A stretch of DNA of 64,000 bases from the NCBI GenBank assembly GCA_977006965.1, contig OZ345355.1, forward strand, positions 2,294,001 to 2,358,000. The letters are read 5' to 3'. Source of the DNA: Phymatolithon calcareum (lineage: Eukaryota > Rhodophyta > Florideophyceae > Hapalidiales). The position numbers and the translations under genes were made by a program. The notes under the pieces are model-generated. The model was not told the origin of the DNA, did no database searches, and worked only from the letters and a program-made list of their open reading frames with translations. Shown piece after piece: positions 1 to 10,450 of this stretch (its first letter is position 1; each line of letters opens with the position of its first letter).

Positions 1-973
1 GGCCATCTCTCGCAAAATCTACTACTCATCCGTTACGAATACGACGGCGCTCTTTAAGCACGTTGTCCTGTTCATCTGCAACGCTCAACACACAACACTC
101 CCGCACTAACCATTCCGAAATCATGGAAAAGAAGAAGCTCGTGCTACAGGTGGGCGACCACGCCGGATCAAGCTTTGACACGTTGTCAACATCGTGATCT
201 CCCACAGCACGTCGATGGGCAAGGCCCACCTCGTGGCGAAGCTCAACAAAAAACGCCTGACACTCATCTGTAGTCTGGGCACAGCTTGCACCTTCCGCGT
301 TAACGTCAGCGCGCTCAGCTGTGTTGTTCGCTATGAGGAGGAACCATTCAATGTGACAGTTAGCAGCAATTACCGTGCTACATGTTCCTGCCGCCACTTT
401 AAAGAGCACCAATGGCCATGTAGCCACCGTCATCACTGCACTTTTGTACGCATCTAGGCGCTTGGTGCAGCATCGGGTGTCGTTCGACCTGTGGAACGTG
501 CACTGGTTCGGGGACGTATTGACGTTGAGAATGTGGGCCAAGCAGCATGCGGGAAGCAGGACGCGTGTTGCAGTCACTGGAGACCAGCTCGTACAGGATG
601 ATTTGGTGCCATTTACCCTGCGGATAAGCCGTGCCGCAAGCGCAAGAGGCCTTACTTGCGGTCCGAAATGAGGGCCCACAACGTCGTCGAGGCGAAACGA
701 AAACACATCTACAAAGCACCTCAGTCCATGATTATCGACCTTACCGCCTGCGATGACGGAGATGCTGCTTGCGACGAGGGTCTAAAGTGTAGAGAGTAGC
801 GCGCGCGATAAATTTTACTGTGCTATAGATTGCTTTGACAAACGGATGAGTAGTAGTTTTGGCTACAGTGAGCTATGATAGTTCGCTTGGCTAGGGGTGA
901 GTAGTAGAGATGGCTAGAGATGGCCATGTAGTGAATTTTGCCAATTTTTGGTGGCCATGTAGTGAATTTCCTC
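1..973 (+). mobile_element. MULE-like DNA transposon remnant (right part)
   Basis: Positions 194-457 encode an 87-aa fragment with a SWIM-type zinc-binding pattern: C-S-C, nine residues, then C-S-H. This pattern sits near the C terminus of Mutator-like (MULE) transposases. The next stretch (about 600-800) carries a basic Pro/Lys/Arg-rich tail in another frame. Positions 830-973 match the right TIR of the better preserved element at 16387-17775, and positions 15-40 match the inner part of its left TIR. The left end is probably cut by the window edge. The TIR contains an internal direct repeat (TGGCCATGTAGTGAATTT at 921 and 952). The catalytic DDE core is missing, so this is an internally deleted, non-autonomous copy. 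It ends 18 bp before the ATG of the FAS1 pseudogene. Confidence 0.6.
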
Positions 974-991
974 GAAAACATTCGCTTCGTC

Positions 992-1656
992 ATGGTCTCT
1001 CGCAAGCTATTCTTCCAGGTCCTCATCGTCGCAGCAATCCTCATTGCCTCCTCTCAAGCCACTAAGAATGTGTCTTTGACCGACATTCTCTCGCCGGCCG
1101 ACAAGTCATTCGACGCAGATGGTTCCAACTTCGACATTCTCACTCGGCTGCTCAACGTCGCCAATCTGACTGATAGCGCTCTCACCATGTCGAGCTACAC
1201 CCTATTCGCTCTGAACGACGCCGCTTTTGTGCGCACTGCGATATAAATCACCAAGTTCAGCGGCCCAGTGACAGAGGAGGAGGCTGCCTTAGACGCCCTC
1301 GTTGCCGTCGTCTGGACAGGTGTATCCATCGGCAATGAAACTCTTGCCGCTATACGCCTTCTACAAAGAGTGCTTCTGTACCATGCCGTGAGTGGACCTT
1401 GAATTCGGATATGTTTTTAAACAACTTGACATTCCTGGACACCCTCGCTGCAGACAGGATGCTTCGCTTCCTTAATTTGGGGACGGGAAAGCTCGTAGAC
1501 AACAGCCCAGGAACGCCAAATCCCGTTTTCGTATCTGACATGGTAGATATTAAGGTCAAGATTGATGTTGTTGTTCATGTCATTGATGCGGTGCTGATTC
1601 CTTTGCCCGTCGAGGTTCCGTTGCAGAAGCTTTTTTGTAGCTCCGATAGCGCATAA
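992..1656 (+). pseudogene. FAS1 (fasciclin) domain secreted protein, disrupted copy
   Basis: This is a diverged copy of the intact gene at 60324-60989. It starts at an ATG with the same hydrophobic signal peptide, and the motif region reads TLFALNDAAF. Reading stops at a TAA (1244-1246) where the intact copy has a Tyr codon. A later 1-nt deletion near 1390-1420 shifts the frame, and homology resumes in another frame from about 1399 to the TAA at 1656. FAS1 proteins are extracellular or membrane-anchored adhesion-like domains. This copy could make only about 84 residues, too short for a FAS1 fold. A MULE end lies immediately upstream and has replaced the promoter-proximal sequence seen at the intact copy. 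Confidence 0.85.
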
Positions 1657-2030
1657 GCGAGAAATGGATCCATGACCCATAGTTTATGTTTTTGCAATTG
1701 CTGATATTGCGGCAATGAAACCGACTGTTAGCAGCGTTGTTTCCGTTGAATCTTATAAGTTAACACTCACGTTTTAACCATGAATAGCTCTGAAAAAGTA
1801 AATAGGCGCAATGCCGGTGGTATTTATATCAGCCCTGTACAGTGTACAGATCCATTATACCACGTACAGCTCATCATCGAGTTTATGTTAAACGACGAAG
1901 GCCTGTCCTGAAATCAAGAAGCCAGGCTTCGGAAGTATGTAGTATGAGTTCTCTAATTTTGAGAACATGCTAGGGGCTTCGACATTGTCAGTGAGGATGC
2001 CTTGTCCGTATAATTATTGCTCCGTTTCGT
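1657..2030 (+). other. 3' flank of FAS1 pseudogene, no gene seen
   Basis: Conserved with 60990-61355 downstream of the intact FAS1 gene, including the passage around 1770-1830. It has no convincing ORF and is probably a shared 3' UTR or flank. Confidence 0.5.
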
Positions 2031-2303
2031 CTACCTGTGGTATAGTGGTTCAACTGCGTTCAGGGAGTGCGCATATCCTACCCTAAATTATTTGGTTCGG
2101 AGACCAGAGGTGGGTTTTTGTAGTCCACTGAATCGTGCTACACTAACAAGAAAAGAAACTCTTCCGTTGACAGAATCCAGCGCAAAGCTCTTGGCTCTAG
2201 GAAAGCTGCCCCAAGCGTCAGCAGATGCGTTTGTAACATTGAAATAAAATCTACCTTTCTTCTTCTAAGAGAAAGATTCTGGGTTCAAATCCCGGGTGTA
2301 GCT
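2031..2303 (+). other. tRNA-like Pol III box A / box B sequence split by a SINE
   Basis: TGGTATAGTGG at 2039-2049 resembles a tRNA D-arm or box A. GGTTCAAATCC at about 2282-2292 matches the box B consensus, and the surrounding 5-bp T-stem can pair around a 7-nt loop. In block A2 the same two boxes lie at 61370 and 61613. They are separated there by a SINE whose TSD (CTAAGAGAAAGG) shows the boxes were originally about 60 bp apart, a spacing seen in tRNAs with a long variable arm. I could not form a good 7-bp acceptor stem, so this is a tRNA pseudogene or a tRNA-derived element rather than a working tRNA. Confidence 0.3.
2098..2262 (+). mobile_element. SINE-like repeat, 5'-truncated
   Basis: Shares the 3' part of the SINE-like family in this window: a GACCAGAGGTGGGTTTTTGTAG segment (first 20 bases from about 2104), a CAGCAGATGCGTT core, and an A/T-rich end followed by a CTTCTTCT tail. 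The equivalent insertion in block A2 is 61427-61596. Confidence 0.65.
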
Positions 2304-2318
2304 GTTTACCATGAAGAG

Positions 2319-3680
2319 GCCCTCCTCCGCTACATAGCAGCAGTGAGACGAGGAAGGAACACAAAAGCCGTGCTTGACCTAAAGTCAGCATACGATCGAG
2401 TCCCAGCAGAGAAGCATATGCGAGAAATCGATCTCAGGCTATCAGCAAAGCTTGCATGACTTGCCTCCTTCTCGCTGCAGAAAACTACATTCACTGTTAT
2501 GAACGACGCAGGAAGAACTCAAGGGAAAAGCGAACGAGGAGTCCCCCAAGGTTCCCCCATTAGCCCCACACTGCTCAACATCCTCATAGATACTCTTCCA
2601 GAAAGTGTCACGGCCATTAGCCTCAATGATTCTGACCCGAGCCTTCGTCTGAACATGTTTGCCGATTACGTCTACTAATGAAGAAGAACTACAGAAAATG
2701 CTCCAGGAATGCTCCGAGTTGGCACGGGTCTATCGGATGACGTGGTCGACCCGAAAATGTTCAGTCATGCTCCCACGTCGAAAGGTCGGAAAACCCATCC
2801 TACTGGTAGACGAGGAAGTTGAAATGCGACGCAATGCAGACTATCTTGGGACGACAATTGACGCGAACGGTATTCGTGACGACAAGCTTCTTGAGCGATT
2901 CAAAAGCGAAAGCGCCAAAGTACGGCTCATGAGCAACCTAGGCATGACAAGAAGAGGATATAGCACCGAAAAGAGTATCAGGCTCTTCAAAGCTTTTATC
3001 AGGCCAGTATATGAGTACGCTGCGCATATAACACCGGACTCTATCGGTGTTTCGAAAGCAGCAGTGAAAAATGAGAAGGACATTGCAGCGATACTATTCG
3101 GGAAGTGGGCAGCGCGGCACTGGAGAAGACTAATGAAACTGACAGCATATGCTGCAGAAGCTAAGATGAAGAATAGGCAGGATTGTGGAGGAGAAAGATG
3201 ACAGAGGGGCAGAGCTAGAGCTCGAAACTCTCGACCGTGTAAGGGAATCAAACAAGACAACGGACATTCAAGATAGATCTGGCCTTCGGCGAGTATGGGA
3301 ACAGCAAGAAGAGCACCACATCAGGAAAATTACGTTCGGCAAGAATAGTATACTGCACCAAGCAGTGAGGATGAAAGAAAGCAGATACAGAATTCTTTGT
3401 GCAAGGTGGTTTGTAGACCATTTTCCGAGAAACCCACAGACGTTAATTGAAGAACTGATCAGTCAAGGATCAGGGGAAGTTGGAGCACTTAACACAATCC
3501 TGAAGAAGCCTTCATGGACCCCGGCAGAAGAGATTGACGTGGCTAGAGCCATTGATGTGATTCTATGAAATTCCGATTAAGGAAGCTGAATTTTCAATGC
3601 TAATAGAATATGCCTAGAGAGGTTCCGACTTTCCTCCAGTTGGGACACATGGTACCTTCTCAATAATTCCATTTAAATAC
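2319..3680 (+). mobile_element. LINE (group A), 5'-truncated, with 15-bp TSD
   Basis: A non-LTR retrotransposon fragment flanked by a perfect 15-bp TSD, GTTTACCATGAAGAG, at 2304-2318 and 3681-3695. Block A2 has the uninterrupted site at about 61638. Translation gives reverse transcriptase motifs: LKSAYDRVP, then GVPQGSPISP at about 2540, then NMFADYV where the catalytic FADD box should be. Thumb and C-terminal sequence continues to 3568. Stop codons and a frame change near 2670 and 3190 break it. Its 3' end carries the group hallmark GGGACACATGGTACCTTCTC. It was inserted after the A duplication. Confidence 0.9.
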
Positions 3681-3810
3681 GTTTACCATGAAGAGCTAGA
3701 CGTGGGGTTTCACTTAATTTGGCGCCACGGGGCATTTCGGGAGTGGATTTTCTTCATTGAACAAGGGTTCCTAGCTAATTACAGTGCGCTAGTAGAACAG
3801 AATTCTTTTC

Positions 3811-3862
3811 GTAATTAAATGGATTTATTGAGAAGATACCATGTGTCCCAACTGGGGGAAAG
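3811..3862 (-). mobile_element. 52-bp LINE group A tail insertion
   Basis: The reverse complement of the group A 3' end, flanked by near-identical 13-bp repeats (CAGAATTCTTTTC at 3798-3810, CAGAATTCTGTTC at 3863-3875). Block A2 has a single copy of the target at about 61756 and no insert. This is an extremely 5'-truncated retrotransposition event. Confidence 0.8.
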
Positions 3863-3963
3863 CAGAATTCTGTTCTTGAGCTGTAAAGAAAACAGTCCAA
3901 CATTCTGGTCGTCCACGTGGACTCGCGAAACGTGAAACCACCGCTGTTGCTTAAGGTGGAATC

Positions 3964-4268
3964 GCTTTCGACGGATACATTCACAAAAGATGACGGCGTC
4001 TGGACTAAGCGAGCAAGCACTTGACGAGCCTCTGGGCATGTTTCAGGCTATAGACAACCCTCATCCCCACAAAGCAGAGTTAGCATTCGCTGCAAATGTG
4101 ACCCCCCGCGAGACACAGGAACGTGGACTCTTTTTCCCCTCGAGGCCCCTCAGGGGACCAGAGGTGGGTTTTGTAGGCCACGGAACTGTGGAACACACAC
4201 GAAACCCTTCCCAGGACAGAATAAAGAACAATTTTCTTGGCACTGGAAAAGTTGCATCAAGAGTCGTA
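3964..4268 (+). mobile_element. SINE-like repeat, near full length
   Basis: Begins just after GGTGGAATC (3955-3963), the site that forms the TSD in block A2. It contains the family 5' segment (CTGGACTAAGCGAGCAAGCA), the middle GACCAGAGGTGGG segment, and ends after CAAGAGTC. The last roughly 45 bp, including the CTTC-rich tail, are missing here and lie beyond a LINE in the A2 copy. Confidence 0.6.
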
Positions 4269-4283
4269 ATTAAGTCGATTTTG

Positions 4284-5010
4284 GGAAGGAAACACCGAAA
4301 ACCTACCGGTACGAATCAGATTTCTGACCACAAAATCCTTGCGGAGCAGAGAGAAAAGTTCGTATCCAGAGCAGCAAGGAATTTTCCAGAACGAGCGGCG
4401 CAAGCCAGTTCGGAAATATCAACATGGGCCCAGATATGATAGAAAGACTGCGCGCATGTAACAAGGAAGGCGAACTCAATGCATGGTACAATGTACTCTG
4501 TGCAAAGCTTTAAAGCCCTGGGCATCCAACGAGCCTTGTTCGGGACGATACAAGTCTTTCTGGAATAGAGAGCTCGATCAATTAGCCAAGAAACGAACAC
4601 GGCTATACAGAAGGGCTAAAGGACGGGTCTCCAAGCTGACATGGCAGAGATTAAAAATGTAAAAGCGTTGATCAAGAAAAAGATACGGAAATCGAAGGAG
4701 GATCAATTTGAGTCATTTCTAGAGGGAATCGAGAAGATAGGCCCTAGTGGTGCTGCAAACGTCGCGAGCAAGGTCATGAAAACCAAGGAGCGAAGAACTG
4801 GGAAGAACCGAGCTTTAGGAGCTTCGGTGCACACGAGCAAGTTTTCCACGTACATCTCGAGCGTGTGAAAAGCTGAGAAGGACTGGAACGTGAACCTTGA
4901 GAGGTTCACAGTTACCTGGCCAATGAGAAGGCATCTTCGAAGAGCATTCAATAGGCGGGAGCTGTACACCAAACCCTTCTCTAACGCACTTCAGCGAAGT
5001 ATATTTTTTC
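4284..5010 (+). mobile_element. LINE fragment, endonuclease-RT linker region
   Basis: Weakly open frames encode basic, charged sequence such as WNRELDQLAKKRTRLYRRAK (about 4563-4625) and a following Lys-rich stretch to about 4868. A pattern of WN-L-KR-Y-AK ahead of an RT domain is typical of the linker between endonuclease and RT in LINEs. The frame breaks at least twice. The boundary with flanking sequence is uncertain. Confidence 0.45.
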
Positions 5011-5198
5011 GCTTATTTTCTGACTGCCGCCTTACTATAAGGAAAAAAATTAAAAATGTATATAGTACTATTCGTGCTCTGATAAACATCGAAGACAGAT
5101 TAGCTTTTAAAAATTCTGAAGATCCTAGGAGTTCCTTTTCTGTAACTCTCTGCAGTGCGCTTGTCACACTACCTATATATACAAATCATAATGTCGTA

Positions 5199-5560
5199 AT
5201 TTAGAGGATTTATTGAGAAGGTACCATGTGTCCCAACTTGAGGAAACTCGGCACCTTTCTAATCGCATTATACGAGCATCGAGTTTTGTCCGTTACCTTA
5301 TTCAGAATTGCATAGTATCACGTCAATGGTTCGCGCCACTTCATTCTCTTCGGTAGAGGTCCTTGTGAGCTTCTTCAGGGTTCTGCTCAGCGTACCAGTT
5401 GCCCATGCTCCTTGCCTACCCATTTCTTCAATCAGCTTCGTTGGGTTCCTAGGGAAGAGTCCTAAAAAAGATCTTGCGCAAAGAATTCTGTGTCTGCTTT
5501 TTTCATCCTCAATGCGTGCAAATCCTAATGTCATTAGCTGCAGAACTCATTTCCCTGCAA
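5199..5560 (-). mobile_element. LINE group A, 3' fragment
   Basis: Starts on the left with the reverse complement of the group A 3' terminus (GAGAAGGTACCATGTGTCCC at 5215-5234). It then encodes on the minus strand the group A C-terminal segment (5298-5534) containing RHRILCAR and LIEEMGRQG, homologous to 3385-3568. It is 5'-truncated near 5560. Confidence 0.75.
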
Positions 5561-6076
5561 TGATTTTGATAAAGGGCCCAAAAATAATGCAATGCAAAAC
5601 GGTGTCCAAATCCGGAAGCAACTGTCTGCAGTGTTCAATGGATCGATTTCACTGTTACATGGCTTACACCAAGCTTCGCAGTCTCTTGGAAACTAACCTT
5701 AGTTTCATCACCCGCGCAACTACGTTGCATATTACAGAAAATGTTACAGGTGTAAGTAAATTAGCCGATGAAAACGAAAACACGAGAAAAATACTAAAAA
5801 GAGAATAGCGTGCACGGAAAAGAGACAAGTCAGAGTAGTTGTGCCGGTGAGGAAACTAAGGGTAGTTTGCAAGAGACTGCGAAGCTTGAAGGAATCAAGT
5901 GGCATCCCCAAGATATTAAAAAGCAGAAAAATACTGCAGAAACTGAACGGAGTCTCAAGGTGTAATCTGAGCGTATTTTCCACAATAGGATACCAAGAGA
6001 TAAAAAGCAGAAAAATACTGCAAAGGTCTGTACGTTCTCTCCCTACAGAAAAAGGCCTAAGAAGGGGCAAGAACTA

Positions 6077-6445
6077 TTGGTTTTCAGAGGAGAAATAGTA
6101 AGGCCAAGTGGTAAAGTCTGCTGCAAAACCTTAGTGGATAGTGGATGTGAAGAAATAATCATATCAAAGGATTTTGAGCAAAAACTAGAGTTAAGGAGAG
6201 AAAGAACTAACCTCAAAGCAGAACTTTGGGACAGAACACTTGTCAAAATGGACTTATGTTCTGAAAATCTAGGATTATGTATCGGACTGGAAATCTTCAA
6301 TATACGCTCGTACATCGTAGATTCGATCGCCTAAGACAAAATCTTAGGAAAGATCTGGTTAAGAGGTGTCAATCTTATAATAGATTGGACTCGAAACCGA
6401 ATACGTATTAACATTAATGACCAGACTATTACTCTGGACGCAGAG
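6077..6445 (+). pseudogene. gypsy aspartic protease region
   Basis: Encodes TLVDSGCEEIII (about 6127-6162), the D-S-G active-site turn of a retroelement aspartic protease. It is followed by an ILGKIWL-like segment after a stop codon at 6331, matching the usual I-L-G-x-x-W-L second motif of these proteases. The in-frame stop prevents a complete product. Upstream gag is not recognisable. Confidence 0.6.
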
Positions 6446-6744
6446 GCTCATAAGCATCCCTCCTGAATAGCATTCTTACGAGTAACCAGTTCGCGAGGTT
6501 AGCAAAAAAGAGAAATAGTACTTCTTACCATGTGCTTCTAAAACCATGAGGGGATAAATATTTAAACAAAGAACACAATAAGGGTATCAAAGAAATATTA
6601 CAAAAATATTAGGATGTTTTCCATGAAACTGTACCTCCGGGATTACCTCCGACGAGAAACATTGAAATGACGATCAATCTGGAAGAAGGATTAAAACCGA
6701 AAATTGGTCCAATGTATTAACTATCTGTCGTAGAATTAAAAGAA

Positions 6745-7968
6745 ATGAAAAAGAAACTCGAAGAAGCATATGCAAACGGCTTCATTCAACCAAGTGTGAG
6801 TCCTTGGGGAAGCCAAGTCCTATTCACGAAAAAGAAGGATGGAACTCTCCGCATCTGTATAGACTACAGAACAATCAACAAAGAAACAATTCGGAATCAA
6901 GTTCCATTACCCCGCATAGATGAAGTGTGGGACCAATTGAGTGGAGTAAAATTAAACTCCACTTTCGATTTAAGAAGTGGTTATCACCAAATCCGTGCAA
7001 AAGAAGCCAATATTGAAAAAACTGCATTCAGAACGCGCTATGGACAGTTTGAATATCTTTTAACTCCGTTTGGATTAAGCGGAGCTGCAGGATGCTTTCA
7101 AACCTTAATGAATAATATCTTCAGACTATAGTTGGATACGTTTATCCTAGTATATTTAGATGATATTGTAATATACAGTAAAATTGAGAAGAGCATTTCA
7201 AACAGTTAGAAATTACTCTTCACATACCGGAGAAAAAATCTATTTTGTTCGAAGAAATCCAAGTGCAAATTCTTCAAGATTCAAGTTGAATATTTGGGAC
7301 ACATAATTAGCGAAGACAGAATTAAAGTTGACCCTAAAATGGTTGAAGTAATCAATAATTGGGAAGCATTTAATAATGAAAAACAAGTTCAAAGTTTCTT
7401 AGGGATATGTAAATACTATAGGAAATTCTTAAAGGATTTTGCTAAATTAGCAGCACCCTTAACGAATCTAACAAGAAAAAAGAAGACTTTAAAATGGGGA
7501 AAGTTAGAAATGGATGCTTTTCAATCTTTAAATTGAACTATAAGTAAGGCCCCAGTTCTAAAATGTGCTGATCCAAGTGTAGAATACGAAGTAACATCTG
7601 ATGCTTCAGATACAGTGACAAGTGCAGTACTCACACAAACAGATGAAAATGGATGCAGACCTGTAGCGTATGCATCCAAAAAAATATGTGTAGCAGAACA
7701 AAATTATAGTACTCCTGAGAAGGAACTTCTTGGGATAACACACGCATTGCAAATCTTAACGGACCATCATCCACTGAAATATTTAGATACTAGAAAAACA
7801 CTATCAAGAAAACAAGCGAGATGGGTCGAGTTTATGCAAGAGTTTAATTACTCAATTAAGTATATTAAGAGAAAATCGAATATCGTCGCTGAGGTACCTT
7901 CACGAAAGCATACTGAAGTTCATCAAAAATCTACGGATGTTATTCGTAAACTTTTGTCTATTACTTAA
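6745..7968 (+). pseudogene. gypsy reverse transcriptase and RNase H
   Basis: 6745-7131 encodes RT fingers and palm: [19 protein letters not shown] and [11 protein letters not shown]. After a TAG at 7129-7131 and a shift, the catalytic YLDDIVIYSK box is visible near 7155-7185. 7294-7536 covers the RT connection (MGHIISEDRIKVDP, FLGICKYYRKFLKDFA). 7615-7968 is RNase H, with the recognisable VAYASKKICVAEQNYST and TDHHPLKYL segments. At least three stops or frameshifts interrupt the reading frame, so no functional polyprotein can be made. Confidence 0.85.
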
Positions 7969-7989
7969 GTGAAATAAAGTGTCGAAATA

Positions 7990-9254
7990 TTGAATAATTT
8001 GGAAGAAGATTACAAAAGGAATAATTATTTTAAAGAAAAATGGGATAATATAGAACAACCTTATATGAAAAAGGGAAAGAGGCTGTACTTTGAAAACAGA
8101 GTTTGCATACCGGAAAGTGAAATAAGGAAAACGGTTATGCATGATGATCATGAATCTCTCTTAGGGGGACATCGAGGTGAGAATAATCATTGACCCTAAT
8201 TAAAAGACACTTCTACTAGCCTACACAAATAAGTGACATCAAGAAAATATGTAAGTTCATGCCAAAAATGTCAAGAAGCCAAAGCTTCTAACCAATTGAA
8301 ATTAGGAAAACTAAGACTTTTTCCACCAGCTGAACGCAAGTGAGAAGAAATTTCAATAGATTTCTTATTTAAATTACCTAAGTCGAAGGACAATATGACA
8401 ACCATTTTACTAGTTGATAAACTATCAAAAAGAGTAAATTTTATCTCTCTTCCAGCTAAGCAAAAGCAGAAGACACGACAAAACTATTCTAGAAGGAAAT
8501 ATACAAACACCATGGTCTACCAAGAACAGTCATATCTGATAGAGAAGCACGGTTCACTGCTAACTTCTGGAAAGAACTTATGCGAGCCCTCCAGATTCAT
8601 TAAAATCTTTCGACTGCCTTTCACCAACAAACTGATGGACAGTCAGAGCGTTCTTTTAGAACATTACAAGAAATGATAAGACGTTTTGTTAGTTACACAC
8701 GGAAAGATTGGAGCAAAATCTTCCAGGTATCGAATTCGCTTACAACAATCATGTCAATGATACCGCAAAATATTTTTCTTTCTTTCTAGAATATGGACAA
8801 AACCCACTTTCAATCTCTGATATCTTATTCAGTGACGAAAAGTACTAAGAATAGAATTTCTAAACGATTCCTGAAAGAAATCAATGAAGCAACTAAATTT
8901 TCAAAATTAGCAATAGAGGAAGCAAATTTACGCAATGCTGACAACGCTGACAGTAAGAAGAATGATGATGAATGTGAAGGATGTGATCAAGTCATGCTTT
9001 CAACTGAGAACCTATCGCTCAAATCTTGTAAAGTTAAGAAGTTAGCACCAACGTTTCTTAGACCCCTGAAAATCCTCAAGAAACACCCAAATGGTGTAGC
9101 ATATCAATTGGAAATACTAGAACAACATGGAGCAATTCACGATACATTTCACATCTCTCTACTGAAACGTTTTGTACCTGATAACTTAGACCGAACCATA
9201 GCCAATCCGAAAACTGCCGCTGCAAAAAATTTCATGAAATATCCGACCTTCTAA
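7990..9254 (+). pseudogene. gypsy integrase region
   Basis: 7990-8193 carries the N-terminal zinc-binding start, VMHDDHESLLGGHRG. The paired cysteines appear downstream around 8260-8275 in a shifted frame (CQKCQEAK-like). The catalytic core is badly broken between 8395 and 8790. The C-terminal end is open at 8793-9254 and ends with HDTFHISLLKRFVP, a motif typical of gypsy integrase C termini. Confidence 0.7.
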
Positions 9255-9305
9255 ACCCCGAAACTTAGAGTATTGAGGACGAATACAGAATATAAGGGGA
9301 GGATT

Positions 9306-9400
9306 TGTAACGATTTCACTGTTACACTGCTTAGACTTGTACTACAACTGCAATTACTACGTTGCATATTTCAGAAAATGTTACACCTGGAGTGCAAAAT
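9306..9400 (+). repeat. Right LTR start of AT-rich gypsy element
   Basis: Begins TGTAACGATTTCACTGTTAC directly after a purine tract and matches 5643-5750. The 3' end of the LTR could not be fixed. Confidence 0.5.
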
Positions 9401-9760
9401 GCCACGTTACAAGTGTCATTGCAAAGTTTCTGTATAACGAAGTCTTATTGGTCCATATTATATTCCAACAATGAAAATGGAAGTGAAAATTAAATCTGGC
9501 TTATTATATGCCAAAAAAAGGTTCAGTTTAGAATGGAAGATTCGACCATCGTCTATATGAGACGAACGAACGTCGCACTCTGCTAGAGAAAGCAAGACTA
9601 AAGCGGAGCAAGCCACTCCGAGTAAAGTTAAAGAGTGTCTAAAGGACATTAAGTCTAGTACCTTTTGACCAAGAAACAAAACTAAAACTTAAAAGTAAAT
9701 AAAAAATTCCATTCTAACTTTTAAAAGTTCCAACAAAATTCCAAAAAGATATCATAGCGA

Positions 9761-10029
9761 CTAGATCATAATAATAAGTCGTTTTATTAAGTGCTTGCTT
9801 CCGCACACTGTAAACGAATTATGATTCAACGTCCAGTATTCAAATGCGCTCAACTTTTAATTCCGTTTTCGCGCAAACCCTTAGCAGCGTGACAGAAATT
9901 AATCGTAATTCATTTTCCGATGTCCGTATCTTTAAACTAATACCAAAAATTGATTCAGCGCGAAAATCTGTTCCAGAACACTTCAGAATATCTGAATTCT
10001 ATTTTTAACTTAGGGAACGGTTTAGTAAA
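9761..10029. other. AT-rich stretch, nothing recognised
   Basis: No ORF of note and no repeat match found by eye. It may be decayed LTR or ancient repeat. Confidence 0.4.
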
Positions 10030-10437
10030 ACAGTCGGCGCAGATCGGATAGCCGTTGAGGTACTGCACGCAAACAAGGAGGTCAGTTTCAGCTGATACTG
10101 GCTATATTGGAGGCATGTGGGCAACTGATGTGCCTTTCACGACAATGGCGACAAGCAACATTTATTCCCCTCTGCAAGAAAGGTCCAGCGCACGTTGCGG
10201 CAAACTAGAAGCCTATATCTCTCTTGAGTCAGGTCAGCAAGATTATCGACTTCGCCCTGCACTCATACATAAGGGTTCACTACCGCTTCAATAGGGCACA
10301 ACTCGGTTTTGGGAGAGATAAGAGCACATATTTGGCGATACTTGGCGTAAAAAGTACCAGAAGCATTGCTGGAAACCTATCATAAAAATGTGGAAGCTGG
10401 ACAGTTGGGCCCGGCTTCTCCGTGATCTCGATTGCAT
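10030..10437 (+). mobile_element. LINE group C fragment
   Basis: Close match to 56440-56760: both contain the segment beginning CACGCAAACAAGGAGGTC and the later CACGACAATGGCGACAAGCA. The corresponding protein in the better copy is the RT N-terminal region with YRPISLLSQ. Here it is frameshifted and 3'-truncated. Confidence 0.65.
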
Positions 10438-10450
10438 CATCGGGAGTGTA

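Larger units (their letters stand above)
974..4283. repeat. Duplication block A1 (partner 60305-62178)
   Basis: The sequence from the FAS1 start codon through its 3' flank, the tRNA-like stretch, a SINE and a second SINE is collinear with 60305-62178 in the same orientation. A1 additionally contains a 1362-bp LINE (2319-3680) and a 52-bp LINE tail (3811-3862) that A2 lacks. Both copies carry a TAATTAAG motif right after CAAGAGTC (about 4263-4275 and 62154-62169). That motif resembles the 3' end of LINE group A, so one LINE insertion may predate the duplication. Confidence 0.8.
5643..9760 (+). mobile_element. Ty3/gypsy LTR retrotransposon, decayed, AT-rich
   Basis: The order protease, RT, RNase H, integrase identifies a Ty3/gypsy element. 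A short sequence starting CGATTTCACTGTTAC occurs at 5646 and again at 9310, each followed about 60-80 bp later by TACGTTGCATATT. These are probably remnants of the two LTRs. A purine-rich tract (about 9294-9304) directly precedes the TGTAACG start of the right LTR, as expected for a polypurine tract. Codon use is far more A/T-rich than in the second gypsy element at 32.8-40.2 kb, so the two are separate lineages. Many stops and shifts make it dead. The outer limits are approximate. Confidence 0.8.

Noticed and set aside
26-706. 226-aa minus-strand ORF at the window start
   Set aside because: It overlaps the plus-strand MULE SWIM region and has no motif. It reads as an antisense shadow.
5841-6098. 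85-aa ORF as gypsy gag
   Set aside because: It contains an internal AT-rich direct repeat (AAAGCAGAAAAATACTGCA) but no zinc knuckle or capsid features.
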